A DNA stretch of 64,000 bases from Streptomyces sp. NRRL F-525 (GCF_000716605.1 NZ_JNXE01000018.1:111004-175003), one strand, 5' to 3'; shown: positions 24,126 through 33,552, numbered from the stretch's first letter. The notes: generated from the sequence alone by a model not told the origin. Program-made: numbers and translations.

Positions 24126-27100
24126 GGGGTGTAGCTCTTTTCCACTGGGAAGAAGGTGATGACGCGGTTTCCGTCCCCCGAGTCGACGACCAGCCGGTAG
24201 CGGGCCGACATCCCGTTCACCGTCATCCTCTTCTCGAAGATCTGGATCCGGCGCGCGGGATCCGAGACCCGCGTGCCCCTCTGGATCATTGTCCTCGCGG
24301 CCTTGTCCACCTGGTCACGTGTGGTCGTCGGAGGCATGAGATCGCCGTGGCCGTCCGCCGCGGTGCCCGCGATGTGACGCTCGTCGATGTGCTGCCAGCC
24401 CTGCTTGGGGTCGCCGTCCTCCAGCCTCGGGGTGGTGCGGCAGAGCGCCAGCCCATGGGGATCGATCCAGGTCAGCGGATGCGGGCCGTACCAGTACGGG
24501 TTCGGGCCGGCGTCGAGACCGAGCGGGTCGGAGGAGATGTACCGGGCGGTTTCCGGGTCGTAGTACCGGTGGAAGTTGTGGTGCAGCCCCGTTTCGGGGT
24601 CCGCGTACTGACCGGGGAACCTGAGCGGACAGTCGACGGACTCGTGGTCGTCCGTGGGCGCCGGGTATCTCGTGCCCCAGAGGGTGGTACGGCGCTGCCA
24701 GGCGACGTCGCCGCCGGTCGAGACGAGTTCGGTCGGTGTACCCACGGCGTCGGTGACGACGGCGTGGAAACGGAGGGTGCGGTCGGCTGTCGTGTCCTCG
24801 GCCAGTCGGGCGAGGAACGACGTGCCCGCGGTGGGCTCCGCTGACCGGTGGCTCGTCTGGGTGAGAGGGCGGTGCGTGCCGGGCGCGTAGTCCCAGGTGA
24901 TGACCGCGCCGTCGGCGGTCCGCTGTTCGACGAGCTGCGTGCCGTCCCAGGTGAAGTCGGTCCGCCCGGTCGTCGAACCGCCCTCGTCCAGACGGTACTT
25001 GGCTGTGCGGCGGCCGAGCGGATCGTACTCGTAGCGCCAGCGCTCACCGTCCGGCGTGGTCGCCCCGGTGAGACGGTCCTCCGTGTTCCATTCGTACGTC
25101 CAGGCCTGTCGTTGCCCGCTGAGCAGCTTGCGTGTCCTGCGTACCAGGCGGCCTTGTCCGTCGTACTCGTGGGACGTGCGGCCGGCCCGGCGGACGAGGG
25201 AGCCCTCGAACTCCCGGTCACCGGGCGCCTCGTGCGCCGGCGCGGCCGCATGGGCGAGATTGCCCACGCGGTCGTACGCGTACGTCTCGGTCCAGCCGTG
25301 AGCGCGCACGCCCGTGACGCGGCCCATGGTGTCGAGGTCGAACTTGCGGGTGCCCGAGGTCAGTTCGCGGATTTCGGTGACGTGGCCGTCGGCCCGGTAG
25401 GCGTAGGCGCGGTGTTGGAGGAGGACGTCTGTATCCGTGGTGCCCCGAGTTGTGAGGGACTGGGTGGTGAGACGGTCGGCCGTGTCCCAGGTCTGGGAGA
25501 GGGCGATGTCCGTGCCGACGCGGCGCAGCGTCTCGCGTCCCCCGGCGTCGTGCGTGAACTCCAACACGCCGTCGGCGACGCGGAGTTCGGCCGGTCGCCC
25601 CGCCGGATCGTACGTCCACTGCGAGGTGATGCCGCTCGGGGTACGACGACGGGTGCGCCGGCCGAGAGCGTCGTAGGCGCAGGTGGTCGTGCGGCCGTCG
25701 ACGGTTTCGGTGAGGACCCGGCCGAGTGCGTCGCGTTCGACGGTGACGTCGGCATGCGTGTTGGCCGCGTGCGCGAGGTGACCGTCCGGGCCGTAGGCGT
25801 ATCTGGTGACCTCGCACGCCTCATCGACCTGCTCCGTCACCCGGCCGAGCGCGTCCCGCGTGAAGTGCAGCGTCTCACCGGCCCCGTTGGTGGTGGAGCG
25901 CAGGCCACCCGCCGCGTCGTGCGTGTAGGTGAGGGTCCGGCCGTTGAAGTCCGTCTCGCCCACGAGCCGCCCGGCCTCGTCGTAACGATAGGACCAGGTC
26001 AGGCCCTGCGGGTTGGTGACCCCGGTCAGACGCAGCTCGGTGTCGTGGGCGAAGGCGTACGTTCCGCCGTCGGGGTCGGTACGGGTCGCCGGCACGTCGA
26101 AGCGGCCGGGGCCGTAGCGGGTGCTGTTGCCCGCCGGGTCCGTGTGGCGGAGGAGGTTGCCCTCACCGTCCCACTCCCACGACTCCCGTGTGCCGTCGGG
26201 GAATTCACGCCAGGCCGCCCGGCCCTCGGTCGTCCAGCCCATACGGGTGGTGTGCCCGAGCGGGTCGGTGACGTCCAAGACGCGGCCGAAGGCATCGCGT
26301 CGCACGGTCGTGACGTGGCCGAGTTCGTCGGTCAGGGCCATGGGCAGTCCGGCGGGGTCGCGTCGGATCTCACGCGTGTGCCCGAGGGCGTTCACCACGC
26401 CGGTCAGGTGACCACGTTCGTCATAGGTGTGCCGGGTCTCGGCGCCGGTCGGGTCGACGGTGGCGAGCAGCCTGCCGCGCTCGTCGTACGTGTGGCGCCA
26501 CACCGCCCCGCCCGGTTCCGTGACCTCCGTCGGGAGACCGAGTCCGTTGTACGACGCCCGCGCCAACGAGCCGTCCGGCAACGTGAGTTCGGTGAGATTC
26601 CCCGCCTCGTCGTAGGCGTATCGCGTCGTACGGCCCAGCGGGTCCGTCGCCGTGACCGGCCGCGAACCGTACTCGTCCCACTGGGTTCGCGTGACGTTGC
26701 CCAGCGCGTCGGTCTCCTCCTCGACCAGGCCCTCCGCGTTGTGGCGGTGCGTGGAGACGCGGCCCTGGGAGTCGGTGTACGTCGTCGTGCGCGTCGAGTC
26801 GTCGTAGGTCAACGTGCCGGACAGGATGCCGTCGACGCCCTCGGTGCGGACGACCCGGCCGCGTTCGTCGTAGACGTAGGAGAACCAAGTCCCGTTGCGG
26901 TCGGTCCACTTGGTGATCCGGCCCTGCTCGTCGTACGCGAACCGCACTGGTTCCCCGGTGGAGTTGACGACCTCCGTGAGATTGCCGGCGCCGTCGTAGC
27001 CGTAGCGCATGACGACCGTGCCCTCGCCCACCGGGCCGTCGGGGCCGTAGCGCGACGGGGGTTCGTCGAGCAGGCGCAGGGCGGTGATGCGGGGGCCGGT

Positions 27101-28417
27101 GGTGTCGACGGCGACGTAGTAGCCGCCGGAGTGGCGCAGGCCGAACGGGATGCCCTCGTCGTCGCGTTCGACGTCGACGCGGGTGCCGTCGCGGTCGGTC
27201 CAGGAGTCCAGGGCGAGGTGGAAGACGCCGAAGGTGGGGGAGGGGACCGGGGCGGCGAAGGTGCGGACGACTCCCGTCGCCGGGTCGGTGACCGTCATCG
27301 CGCTGTCCGGCTTGCCGTCCCAGTCCAGGGGCCAGCGGACGCCCTTGACCGGCATGGCCGGGACGCCCGGTTCCGGGACCGGGTAGACCAGGCGCATCCC
27401 GTCCGCCGCCGCGAACACCACGCCCTCGCCGTCGATCTGGAGGCACTCGTCGAGGGTGGAGATCCAGGTCGGGCCGAAGCGGACGCCGCCGCGGTAGGAG
27501 GAGAGGTGGGTGCGGGTGAACTCCAGCGGCAGGCTTCCCGGCAGCGCGAGGTCCGTCGCCGTCATCAGCATCGCGCCGGTCGCCACGTCGATCGGCTCGC
27601 CGACGCAGGGGGTGCGGTCGGCGTTGCGGGCGGCCGGGCCGAGTTCGACGAGGTCGGGGCGGAGCGACGGCGGTCGTAGCAACAGGGGTGTCGTGTCGCT
27701 GAACGCGCCCTCGATGCCCGCCTTGACGACCCCGCCGCCCGCGCCGAGCGCGCCGCCGAAGATCATGCCGTCCTTGGCGGCCTGGTTGACCTCGTCGAGG
27801 CTGAAGCCCTGCTGCAGGCCGGTCGCCATCTTCAACGGCTGGGCCACGGCCAGGTCGACGGTCACCGACTCGATCCCGCCGAAGGTCGCGGCGACCAGGG
27901 TGCCCGCGGCGATCTCGGCGATCGTCGTGGAGACGGCCACGCCGAGACCGGCGCCGAACTCGATGACGAGGTCGGCCGCCGCGACGGCCGCGCCGGAGGC
28001 CAGGCCCGCGGTGAAGAACGCGAGCGCCACCCCGCCCGCGATCACGGCGGCGTCGATGCCGATCTGCGTCCAGAGCTTGTTGATGGCGTCGTCGATCGCG
28101 TCGGCGAACTTGTCGAGCGCGGTGGCCATTTGGCGGCCCGAGTCGGCCAGGTCCTTCAGCCAGCCGCTGTCCTTGCCCTGTGCGCTCTGCGCGTAGCGGC
28201 CCCAGAATTTGCCGAACGCCTCAATGGATTCACCGGTGTTGTTGTGGATGATCGACGACGCGCTCTGCTGGACCGGACCCCGTACATCGTCCACGGCGTC
28301 CGCGAAGGTACGCCAGGCCGTCGCCGCCGAGCGCAGCTTCCCCGAGTCGGCCTCCGGCCACCACAGGCCCAGATCCAGCAGGATCTTCCGGGCCTCGTCC
28401 TCAACGCTCACCGGCAC
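24122..28417 (-). CDS. RHS/YD-repeat polymorphic toxin
   Basis: The protein has 1431 residues. An N-terminal helical region (about 1-140) resembles WXG/ESX-type modules, followed by a hydrophobic Ala/Gly-rich segment (about 145-250). A DUF6531-type entry (DVATGAML) lies near 280, then many YD repeats form the RHS shell up to about 1270. The RHS-core end reads YDPETARYISSDPLGL and DPHGLA. A variable tip of about 105 residues follows, with WQHIDERHIAG and a C-terminal beta-rich part; the His pair suggests a BECR-type RNase, unproven. It starts at GTG 28417 or 28411, overlapping the WXG-like gene. Release by a type VII-like route is likely. Confidence 0.93.
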   Translation of the reverse strand: MPVSVEDEARKILLDLGLWWPEADSGKLRSAATAWRTFADAVDDVRGPVQQSASSIIHNNTGESIEAFGKFWGRYAQSAQGKDSGWLKDLADSGRQMATALDKFADAIDDAINKLWTQIGIDAAVIAGGVALAFFTAGLASGAAVAAADLVIEFGAGLGVAVSTTIAEIAAGTLVAATFGGIESVTVDLAVAQPLKMATGLQQGFSLDEVNQAAKDGMIFGGALGAGGGVVKAGIEGAFSDTTPLLLRPPSLRPDLVELGPAARNADRTPCVGEPIDVATGAMLMTATDLALPGSLPLEFTRTHLSSYRGGVRFGPTWISTLDECLQIDGEGVVFAAADGMRLVYPVPEPGVPAMPVKGVRWPLDWDGKPDSAMTVTDPATGVVRTFAAPVPSPTFGVFHLALDSWTDRDGTRVDVERDDEGIPFGLRHSGGYYVAVDTTGPRITALRLLDEPPSRYGPDGPVGEGTVVMRYGYDGAGNLTEVVNSTGEPVRFAYDEQGRITKWTDRNGTWFSYVYDERGRVVRTEGVDGILSGTLTYDDSTRTTTYTDSQGRVSTHRHNAEGLVEEETDALGNVTRTQWDEYGSRPVTATDPLGRTTRYAYDEAGNLTELTLPDGSLARASYNGLGLPTEVTEPGGAVWRHTYDERGRLLATVDPTGAETRHTYDERGHLTGVVNALGHTREIRRDPAGLPMALTDELGHVTTVRRDAFGRVLDVTDPLGHTTRMGWTTEGRAAWREFPDGTRESWEWDGEGNLLRHTDPAGNSTRYGPGRFDVPATRTDPDGGTYAFAHDTELRLTGVTNPQGLTWSYRYDEAGRLVGETDFNGRTLTYTHDAAGGLRSTTNGAGETLHFTRDALGRVTEQVDEACEVTRYAYGPDGHLAHAANTHADVTVERDALGRVLTETVDGRTTTCAYDALGRRTRRRTPSGITSQWTYDPAGRPAELRVADGVLEFTHDAGGRETLRRVGTDIALSQTWDTADRLTTQSLTTRGTTDTDVLLQHRAYAYRADGHVTEIRELTSGTRKFDLDTMGRVTGVRAHGWTETYAYDRVGNLAHAAAPAHEAPGDREFEGSLVRRAGRTSHEYDGQGRLVRRTRKLLSGQRQAWTYEWNTEDRLTGATTPDGERWRYEYDPLGRRTAKYRLDEGGSTTGRTDFTWDGTQLVEQRTADGAVITWDYAPGTHRPLTQTSHRSAEPTAGTSFLARLAEDTTADRTLRFHAVVTDAVGTPTELVSTGGDVAWQRRTTLWGTRYPAPTDDHESVDCPLRFPGQYADPETGLHHNFHRYYDPETARYISSDPLGLDAGPNPYWYGPHPLTWIDPHGLALCRTTPRLEDGDPKQGWQHIDERHIAGTAADGHGDLMPPTTTRDQVDKAARTMIQRGTRVSDPARRIQIFEKRMTVNGMSARYRLVVDSGDGNRVITFFPVEKSYTP

Positions 28418-28763
28418 CGTCCGACTTCGTGACCTTCACTTCGGTGAACATCCCCGCGATCAACTCGTCGTTGTCGACATGACCGTCCGCCAGATCGGCC
28501 ATCGCCTCGTGAATGCTGGTGAGACCGAGCACCAGCGTGCCCGCCGCACTCTCGATCTTCTTCTGGAACGGCTTGTAGGAGTCGCCGAACTCCTTGCCCT
28601 GCTTGTCGTTTCCCCACGGCTCGCCCAGCCCGTCCAGGGACTTCACCAGCGCGGTCAGCGCCTTGCCCAGATCAACCGCCGCCGTCTGGAAGTCCGGTGC
28701 CGCCCGCTTGATATCGGCGGTCTTGATGTCGAGGACCTCGGCCGGGTCCTTGCCGTCACCCAT
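28401..28763 (-). CDS. WXG100-like small helical protein
   Basis: The 120-residue protein is predicted to be two long helices joined by a turn containing EPWGNDKQGKEFGDSY, which fits the WxG-type hairpin of ESX substrates. It precedes and overlaps the RHS gene by 17 bp. Upstream WXG proteins commonly act as secretion partner or chaperone of LXG/RHS toxins in Gram-positive bacteria. GGGGGAA lies before the ATG. No ESX machinery (EccC and others) is in the window. Confidence 0.85.
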   Translation of the reverse strand: MGDGKDPAEVLDIKTADIKRAAPDFQTAAVDLGKALTALVKSLDGLGEPWGNDKQGKEFGDSYKPFQKKIESAAGTLVLGLTSIHEAMADLADGHVDNDELIAGMFTEVKVTKSDGAGER

Positions 28764-28965
28764 CGCGCGTTCCCCCGTTCGCAGTCGCGTCCACGACGGT
28801 AGGGGAAGTCCGTCAAGGGAGGGTCAAGTGACCCCCATGCGCCGGCAATTCCCCGCCCTGTGGATTGTGTATCGATCGGATAAAGGTCCTCGCGCCTGAC
28901 GTGTGATGCGCGTAGACAGTCCCTGACCTGGTGCATCACCCATCGGAACCAGATCCGGAGATTCC

Positions 28966-29760
28966 ATGCGGAAGTCCCTTAGAGCGGCCGCCCTCGGCGC
29001 CGCCTGTGTCGTCGCCGGTGCCGCCCTCTACGGCAGTGGCGTCGCCACCGCCGGCCAGTCGACGGCCAACTCGACGCACGAGCCGTACAACATCGGCCTG
29101 TTGACGAAGGACATCGACACCTACTACGGCACCACGCTCGACAGCAGCGGCGTGTACCAGGCCTCGGCGACCAGCCCGTACGCCAAGGACCTGGCGCGCA
29201 TCGACGCGTCGGCCAAGAAGTACATCGACGAGGCCGTCCACAAGCACCACCAGAAGGGCGTCAAGCCGGCCGTCGTCTTCGACATCGACGACACGCTGCT
29301 GCTCAGCCTCGACTACGAGAAGAAGAACAACTACGGCTACAGCTCGGCCACTTGGGCCGCGTACGTCGCCCAGGCCAACCGCCCGGAGGTCTTCGGCACC
29401 CCCGAGCTGGTCAAGTACGCCGCGTCCAAGGGCGTCACGGTGTTCTACAACTCGGGCCTCAGCGAGGCGCAGCGCGCCTACGCGGTCGACAACCTGAAGA
29501 AGGTCGGCGCCGACGTCAACCTCGACGCCGACCACATGTTCCTCAAGAACACGGCCAACCCGCCGTCGTACTTGAGCGGTTGCGCGACCGCCGGTACCTG
29601 GACCTGCACCACCGTGCAGTACAAGTCCGGTACCCGGAAGCACATCGAGGACCTCGGGTACAACATCATCGCCAACTTCGGCGACCAGTACTCGGACCTC
29701 GACGGGGGCTACGCCGACAAGACGTACAAGATCCCGAACCCGACCTACTTCGTCAGCTAG
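28966..29760 (+). CDS. Secreted HAD acid phosphatase (class B / survival protein SurE-independent type)
   Basis: The 264-residue protein has a Sec signal (cleavage near ATA-GQ, residue 29) and the HAD motif I DIDDT at 106-110. Motif II is a Ser in YNSGLS, and motif IV is GDQYSDLDGG. This corresponds to the HAD subfamily IIIB acid phosphatases, which release phosphate from organic esters outside the cell. GGAG lies before the ATG. It is divergent from the WXG-like gene, with a GGGTCAAGTGACCC palindrome at 28821-28834 in the shared region. Its last 8 bp overlap the convergent GH43 gene. Confidence 0.9.
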   Translation: MRKSLRAAALGAACVVAGAALYGSGVATAGQSTANSTHEPYNIGLLTKDIDTYYGTTLDSSGVYQASATSPYAKDLARIDASAKKYIDEAVHKHHQKGVKPAVVFDIDDTLLLSLDYEKKNNYGYSSATWAAYVAQANRPEVFGTPELVKYAASKGVTVFYNSGLSEAQRAYAVDNLKKVGADVNLDADHMFLKNTANPPSYLSGCATAGTWTCTTVQYKSGTRKHIEDLGYNIIANFGDQYSDLDGGYADKTYKIPNPTYFVS

Positions 29761-31993
29761 TCCGTACGGGCTGTCCGCCGGTCAGCACGGGGCTGATCGA
29801 CCCGAGGGTGGGCACCACCGGCTGAATCGTTCCGTCCGCCGCGAACCGCAGGCGGTCGATCGTGGTCTCCCGGTGCGTGCCGTCCCCACCGGGCTTTCCT
29901 GGCCCGTTCAGGGCGAACCGGTGATAGACGATGTACCAGTCGTCGGTCCCCGGCACGTTCACCACGGAGTGGTGGCCGGTGCCCAGGATGCCGTACTCGG
30001 GGTTCTTGGACAGGATCGTGCCCCGCTCGGTCCACGGGCCGAGCGGGGACGGTCCCGTCGCGTACGCCACGTGGTAGTTCTCGCTGCGGGTGTCGTCCTC
30101 GGACCACATGAAGTAGTAGGTCCCCTTGCGCTTCACGACGAAGGACCCCTCACGGAAGTCACCCGCCGTGATGTCCTTCACCTTCGTCGCGTCGTACGAC
30201 GTCATGTCGTCGTTCAACGGCACCACGTACGCGTGCCCGTTGCCCCAGTAGAGATACGACTGCCCGTCGTCGTCCGTGAAGACGGCCGGGTCGATCATCT
30301 GGCCGCTCAGTGAACCCCCTTTCGCCACAAGGGGTTTGCCCAGCGCGTCCTTGAACGGGCCCGCGGGCGAGTCCGCCACCGCGACCCCGATCTGCTGCTC
30401 CGCGCAGAAGTAGAAGTAGTACTTCCCGTCGCGCTCCGCGATGGCCGGCGCCCACGCGTTCTTGTCGGCCCAGGAGACATCGGGCCCCAGGTCGAGGATG
30501 ACTCCGTGGTCCCGCCAGTGGACCAAGTCCCTTGAGGAGTACGCCTTGAAGCTCGTCCCGCCCCAGTTCGCGTAGCCGTCGCTCGTCGGGTAGATCCAGT
30601 ACTGCCCGTCGAGATAGTGCACGTCGGGGTCGGCGGTCAGCCCCGGCAGCACGGGACTTCGGGTCGGGACCGCCTCCACCGTCCAGGTGCGGCTCGTCCC
30701 GTCAGCCGCTGTGACCGTGTACGACTGCGGCGTGCGGAAGTCCCGTCGCGTACCGGACGGCGGGCTGACCTTCGCCCCCGCGCCGATCGCGAGGCTCGGC
30801 GCCAAGTGCCGTAGATCCGCGCCGGGTTGCATCGGCAGCACGACCTTCGCCGAGGCCTCCGTGACGACCGCGTACCCCTTCTGCCCGCTCGCCGTCGCGT
30901 CCACGACCGACGTCGGCGTCGCCGGATACGCGGCCAGCAGCCGGTCGTACTCCGCCTGCGTCACCGGAAGTACCGTGCCGTGGCGGGGACTTGCCGGGAG
31001 CTGGTAGTCCGTGGACGGGGTCCACCGGCCGGAGTCGAGGTCGGTGGTCTCGAAGGGGACGTAGCCGCGCAGCCCGTACTCGTCGACGAACAGGTACCAC
31101 TTCTTCTCGGTGTTGGACTTGAACACCGTCGGGCCCTCGCCACGCTCGATCGCACCGTTGCCGATGCATTCGGAGACGAAGTCGTACGACGTGGAGGTCA
31201 GCGAGGTCGACTTCTCGCCGGTGATGAACTTCGAGCAGGGGGAGCTGGAGGACGGGTCGCGTTCGTCCTTCGTGTAGCGGTAGTAAGTGTCCTTGTACTT
31301 CACGACAGTTGAGTCGATGACGGAGTAGCCCGGGTCGTCCCAGACCTTCGGGTCGCTGAAGGTGCGGAAGTCCTTCGTCGTCGCGTACATCATGCGGTTG
31401 TACGTCGAGCCGGTGTGGCCGGGATCGTCGTCGGCGTACAGCTTCGACGCCCAGAAGACGACGTACTCACCGAGCGAGTCGTCCCAATAGGCCTCCGGCG
31501 CCCAGGTGTTGCCCGCGTTGTCCGGGGCCACCTTCACCAGCCGCTGGTCGGTCCAGTGGACCAGGTCGGTCGACTCCCAGATCATCACGGACTTGCTGCC
31601 GTGCCGCTGGACGTCGTCCCAACTCCCGCTGCTGTTCTGGTACATCCGCAGGTCGGTGGCGACGAGGTAGAACTTGTCGCCCTTCGGGGAGCGGATCACG
31701 AACGGGTCGCGCAGCCCCTTCTCGCCGATCGTCGAGGTCAGGACGGGCTTGCCCTGGTTCAACTCCCGCCAGTGCAAAGGGTCGTTGCCCCGACTGAGGG
31801 CGTAGCGGATCTGTTCGCCGTCGGCGGTGCCCTCGCCCGTGAAGTAGGCGAAGAGGTAGCCGGCGTACTTGGGGTGGGTCACGGGCGGTGCTCCTGAGTG
31901 CGCGGTACTGGGCGGGGCGGCGAGGAAGGCGAGGAGGAGGGCGGCCAGGGTCACGAAGGGGAGCAGGAGGGTGCGGGCGGTGCGGGGTCGCAT
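29753..31993 (-). CDS. Secreted bimodular GH43 protein
   Basis: The 746-residue protein has a Sec signal (cut near TAH-SGA). A first GH43-like propeller covers about 35-330, with Asp in LRDPFV, Asp in VIDSTV and Glu in RGEGPTV. A short beta-domain links to a second GH43 propeller at about 440-735 with a full triad (DPDV, MIDPAVF, FREGSFV). Two catalytic-looking modules in one chain suggest removal of different side chains, such as arabinofuranose and galactose or xylose, from rhamnogalacturonan. It is divergent from the PL9 gene at 32243, sharing a 249-bp control region. Confidence 0.92.
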   Translation of the reverse strand: MRPRTARTLLLPFVTLAALLLAFLAAPPSTAHSGAPPVTHPKYAGYLFAYFTGEGTADGEQIRYALSRGNDPLHWRELNQGKPVLTSTIGEKGLRDPFVIRSPKGDKFYLVATDLRMYQNSSGSWDDVQRHGSKSVMIWESTDLVHWTDQRLVKVAPDNAGNTWAPEAYWDDSLGEYVVFWASKLYADDDPGHTGSTYNRMMYATTKDFRTFSDPKVWDDPGYSVIDSTVVKYKDTYYRYTKDERDPSSSSPCSKFITGEKSTSLTSTSYDFVSECIGNGAIERGEGPTVFKSNTEKKWYLFVDEYGLRGYVPFETTDLDSGRWTPSTDYQLPASPRHGTVLPVTQAEYDRLLAAYPATPTSVVDATASGQKGYAVVTEASAKVVLPMQPGADLRHLAPSLAIGAGAKVSPPSGTRRDFRTPQSYTVTAADGTSRTWTVEAVPTRSPVLPGLTADPDVHYLDGQYWIYPTSDGYANWGGTSFKAYSSRDLVHWRDHGVILDLGPDVSWADKNAWAPAIAERDGKYYFYFCAEQQIGVAVADSPAGPFKDALGKPLVAKGGSLSGQMIDPAVFTDDDGQSYLYWGNGHAYVVPLNDDMTSYDATKVKDITAGDFREGSFVVKRKGTYYFMWSEDDTRSENYHVAYATGPSPLGPWTERGTILSKNPEYGILGTGHHSVVNVPGTDDWYIVYHRFALNGPGKPGGDGTHRETTIDRLRFAADGTIQPVVPTLGSISPVLTGGQPVRTS

Positions 31994-32096
31994 GGCACAT
32001 CCTGTGGGGGTGTGGGGGATTCTGTTGAATAGCTGTGCCTTCGGAGTGTCACCAGAGGGGCGCGGGGCGTCAATCGGTGCGGGTGGGGTGGGGCGG

Positions 32097-32111
32097 AGCG
32101 AAAGTTTCGCT
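32097..32111. promoter_or_regulatory. Operator-like palindrome between GH43 and PL9 genes
   Basis: AGCGAAAGTTTCGCT is a perfect 7-1-7 palindrome in the divergent region. It contains CGAA-N-TTCG-type half-sites like those reported for LacI-family regulators of Streptomyces xylan genes. It could control both genes. Confidence 0.55.
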
Positions 32112-32177
32112 GCCCGCCGCGTGTCTTTTCCCGTGTCCGCGGCAACCCTTTCCGGCCTCGGCGGCGACCAGGGATCA

Positions 32178-32211
32178 GAAACGGGCCGGGGCGGCCCCTC
32201 CGGCCCGTTTC
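32178..32211 (+). promoter_or_regulatory. Stable hairpin in the leader of the second PL9 gene
   Basis: GAAACGGGCCGG (32178-32189) and CCGGCCCGTTTC (32200-32211) form a perfect 12-bp stem with a 10-nt loop. It lies 31 bp upstream of the GTG start. It may stabilise or attenuate the message; a second-site operator is the alternative. Confidence 0.5.
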
Positions 32212-32242
32212 GTCCTCGTCATCCAGGAAAGGAACCAACGCC

Positions 32243-33397
32243 GTGCGTACGAGCACCGGACGCCACCGCAGGACCCGCACCCTCTCGATCGCCGCCGCGG
32301 TGGCCGTCGCCGCGGGGGCGGGCGGCGTCTACCTCGGCCTCAACAGCGGCGGCGCGCAAGCCGCTTCGTCGACGGTCACCGTGTCCACCACCGCCCAGCT
32401 GGAGTCGGCGGTCGCCAACGCCACGGCGGGGACGGTCATCCAGGTCAGGGCGGGCACCTACACCCCGGCCGCGACCCTCAAGTCCACTGCGGACGGCACC
32501 GGTTCGGCCCGCATCACGCTGGAGGCGTACGGCACGGAGAAGGTGAAGATAGACGGCTCCAAGCTGCCGGCGGGCCAGTGGCTGGCGGGCATCTACGGCG
32601 ACTACTGGACGGTCCAGAACCTCACCTTCCAGAACTCCCCGGCACAGGGCTTCGTAGCCACGTCGTCGGTCGGCGGGATCTTCAAGAACCTGGTGACGGC
32701 GAACAACGGCGACTCGGGCTTCACCCTGCGCGGCGACGGCACGACCAACAACCTCGTGCAGAACCTGGACAGTTACGGCAACTACGACGCCGCCGGGCAC
32801 GGTCAGAACGCCGACGGCATCGCCATCAAGTTCGGCTCCGGCACCGGCAACAAGGTCACCGGCGCCCGCCTCTACAACAACTCGGACGACGGCCTCGACC
32901 TCTGGCAGTTCTCCTCGCCGGTCACCATCGACCACTCCTGGGCCTTCGGCAACGGCAAGAACCGCTGGAACGACTCCGCCTTCGAGGGCAACGGCAACGG
33001 CTTCAAGCTGGGCGGCGGAGGCGTCGCGGTCGCCCACGTCGTCAACGACAACGCGGCCTGGGACAACACCCTCAACGGCTTCACCGAGAACTCCAACACC
33101 GGCGCGATCATCCTCAACCGCAACACGGCCTACTCCAACACGGAGTCCGGCTTCTTCTTCGCCACGAGCAAGTCCCGCCTGGCCCGGAACCTCTCCGTCG
33201 GCAACAAGGGGGGTTCGGACACGCTGGGTTCGGGTGCGGTCTCGGCGGCGAACAGCTGGGACGGCGGGGTTGCTACTCCGGCGTTCAAGTCGACGGATGC
33301 GACTTCGGCGTACGGGGTGCGGTCGTCCAGCGGGACGCTGCCGACGACGACGTTCCTGACGACGGGGTCTACGACCATCGGCGCGACGATGAACTGA
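32243..33397 (+). CDS. Secreted pectate lyase, PL9 (second copy)
   Basis: The 384-residue paralogue of the lyase at 22489-23601 keeps the same order of segments. These include HGQNADGIAIKFGSG, YNNSDDGLDLW and an identical C-terminal SSGTLPTTTFLTTGSTT-like end. The signal is longer and Arg-rich (cleavage near AQA-ASS, about residue 41). The GTG start has AAGGAA upstream. Divergent orientation to the bimodular GH43 and the separate control region suggest it is regulated differently from the first copy. Confidence 0.94.
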   Translation: MRTSTGRHRRTRTLSIAAAVAVAAGAGGVYLGLNSGGAQAASSTVTVSTTAQLESAVANATAGTVIQVRAGTYTPAATLKSTADGTGSARITLEAYGTEKVKIDGSKLPAGQWLAGIYGDYWTVQNLTFQNSPAQGFVATSSVGGIFKNLVTANNGDSGFTLRGDGTTNNLVQNLDSYGNYDAAGHGQNADGIAIKFGSGTGNKVTGARLYNNSDDGLDLWQFSSPVTIDHSWAFGNGKNRWNDSAFEGNGNGFKLGGGGVAVAHVVNDNAAWDNTLNGFTENSNTGAIILNRNTAYSNTESGFFFATSKSRLARNLSVGNKGGSDTLGSGAVSAANSWDGGVATPAFKSTDATSAYGVRSSSGTLPTTTFLTTGSTTIGATMN

Positions 33398-33455
33398 CGT
33401 GCCTCGCCGCGGACTTCGCTCTTCGCGGGACGGCACACGGAGCTGATGCGTGAAA

Positions 33456-33485
33456 GGCCCCGGTCGCTGCGAGTCGACCGGGGCC
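33456..33485 (+). terminator. Terminator hairpin after the second PL9 gene
   Basis: GGCCCCGGTCG (33456-33466) pairs perfectly with CGACCGGGGCC (33475-33485) across an 8-nt loop. It lies about 60 bp after the PL9 stop and before the MFS gene. Confidence 0.8.
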
Positions 33486-33552
33486 AACCGGCATTTTCTC
33501 GCTACTCACACTTCCTCACGGCGCACGCTCGTTTCTCGGGGATCCTGTACCT

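Noticed and set aside
24122..24440. Naming the RHS tip as an EndoU or another specific nuclease
   Set aside because: Only a WQHIDERH-like segment and general beta-rich layout support it; no complete catalytic set could be aligned by eye.
24848..27679. A 943-codon open frame on the plus strand opposite the RHS gene
   Set aside because: It is the antisense shadow of a GC-rich repetitive gene; composition is Arg/Gly/Val-rich without any family motif, while the minus strand shows clear YD repeats.
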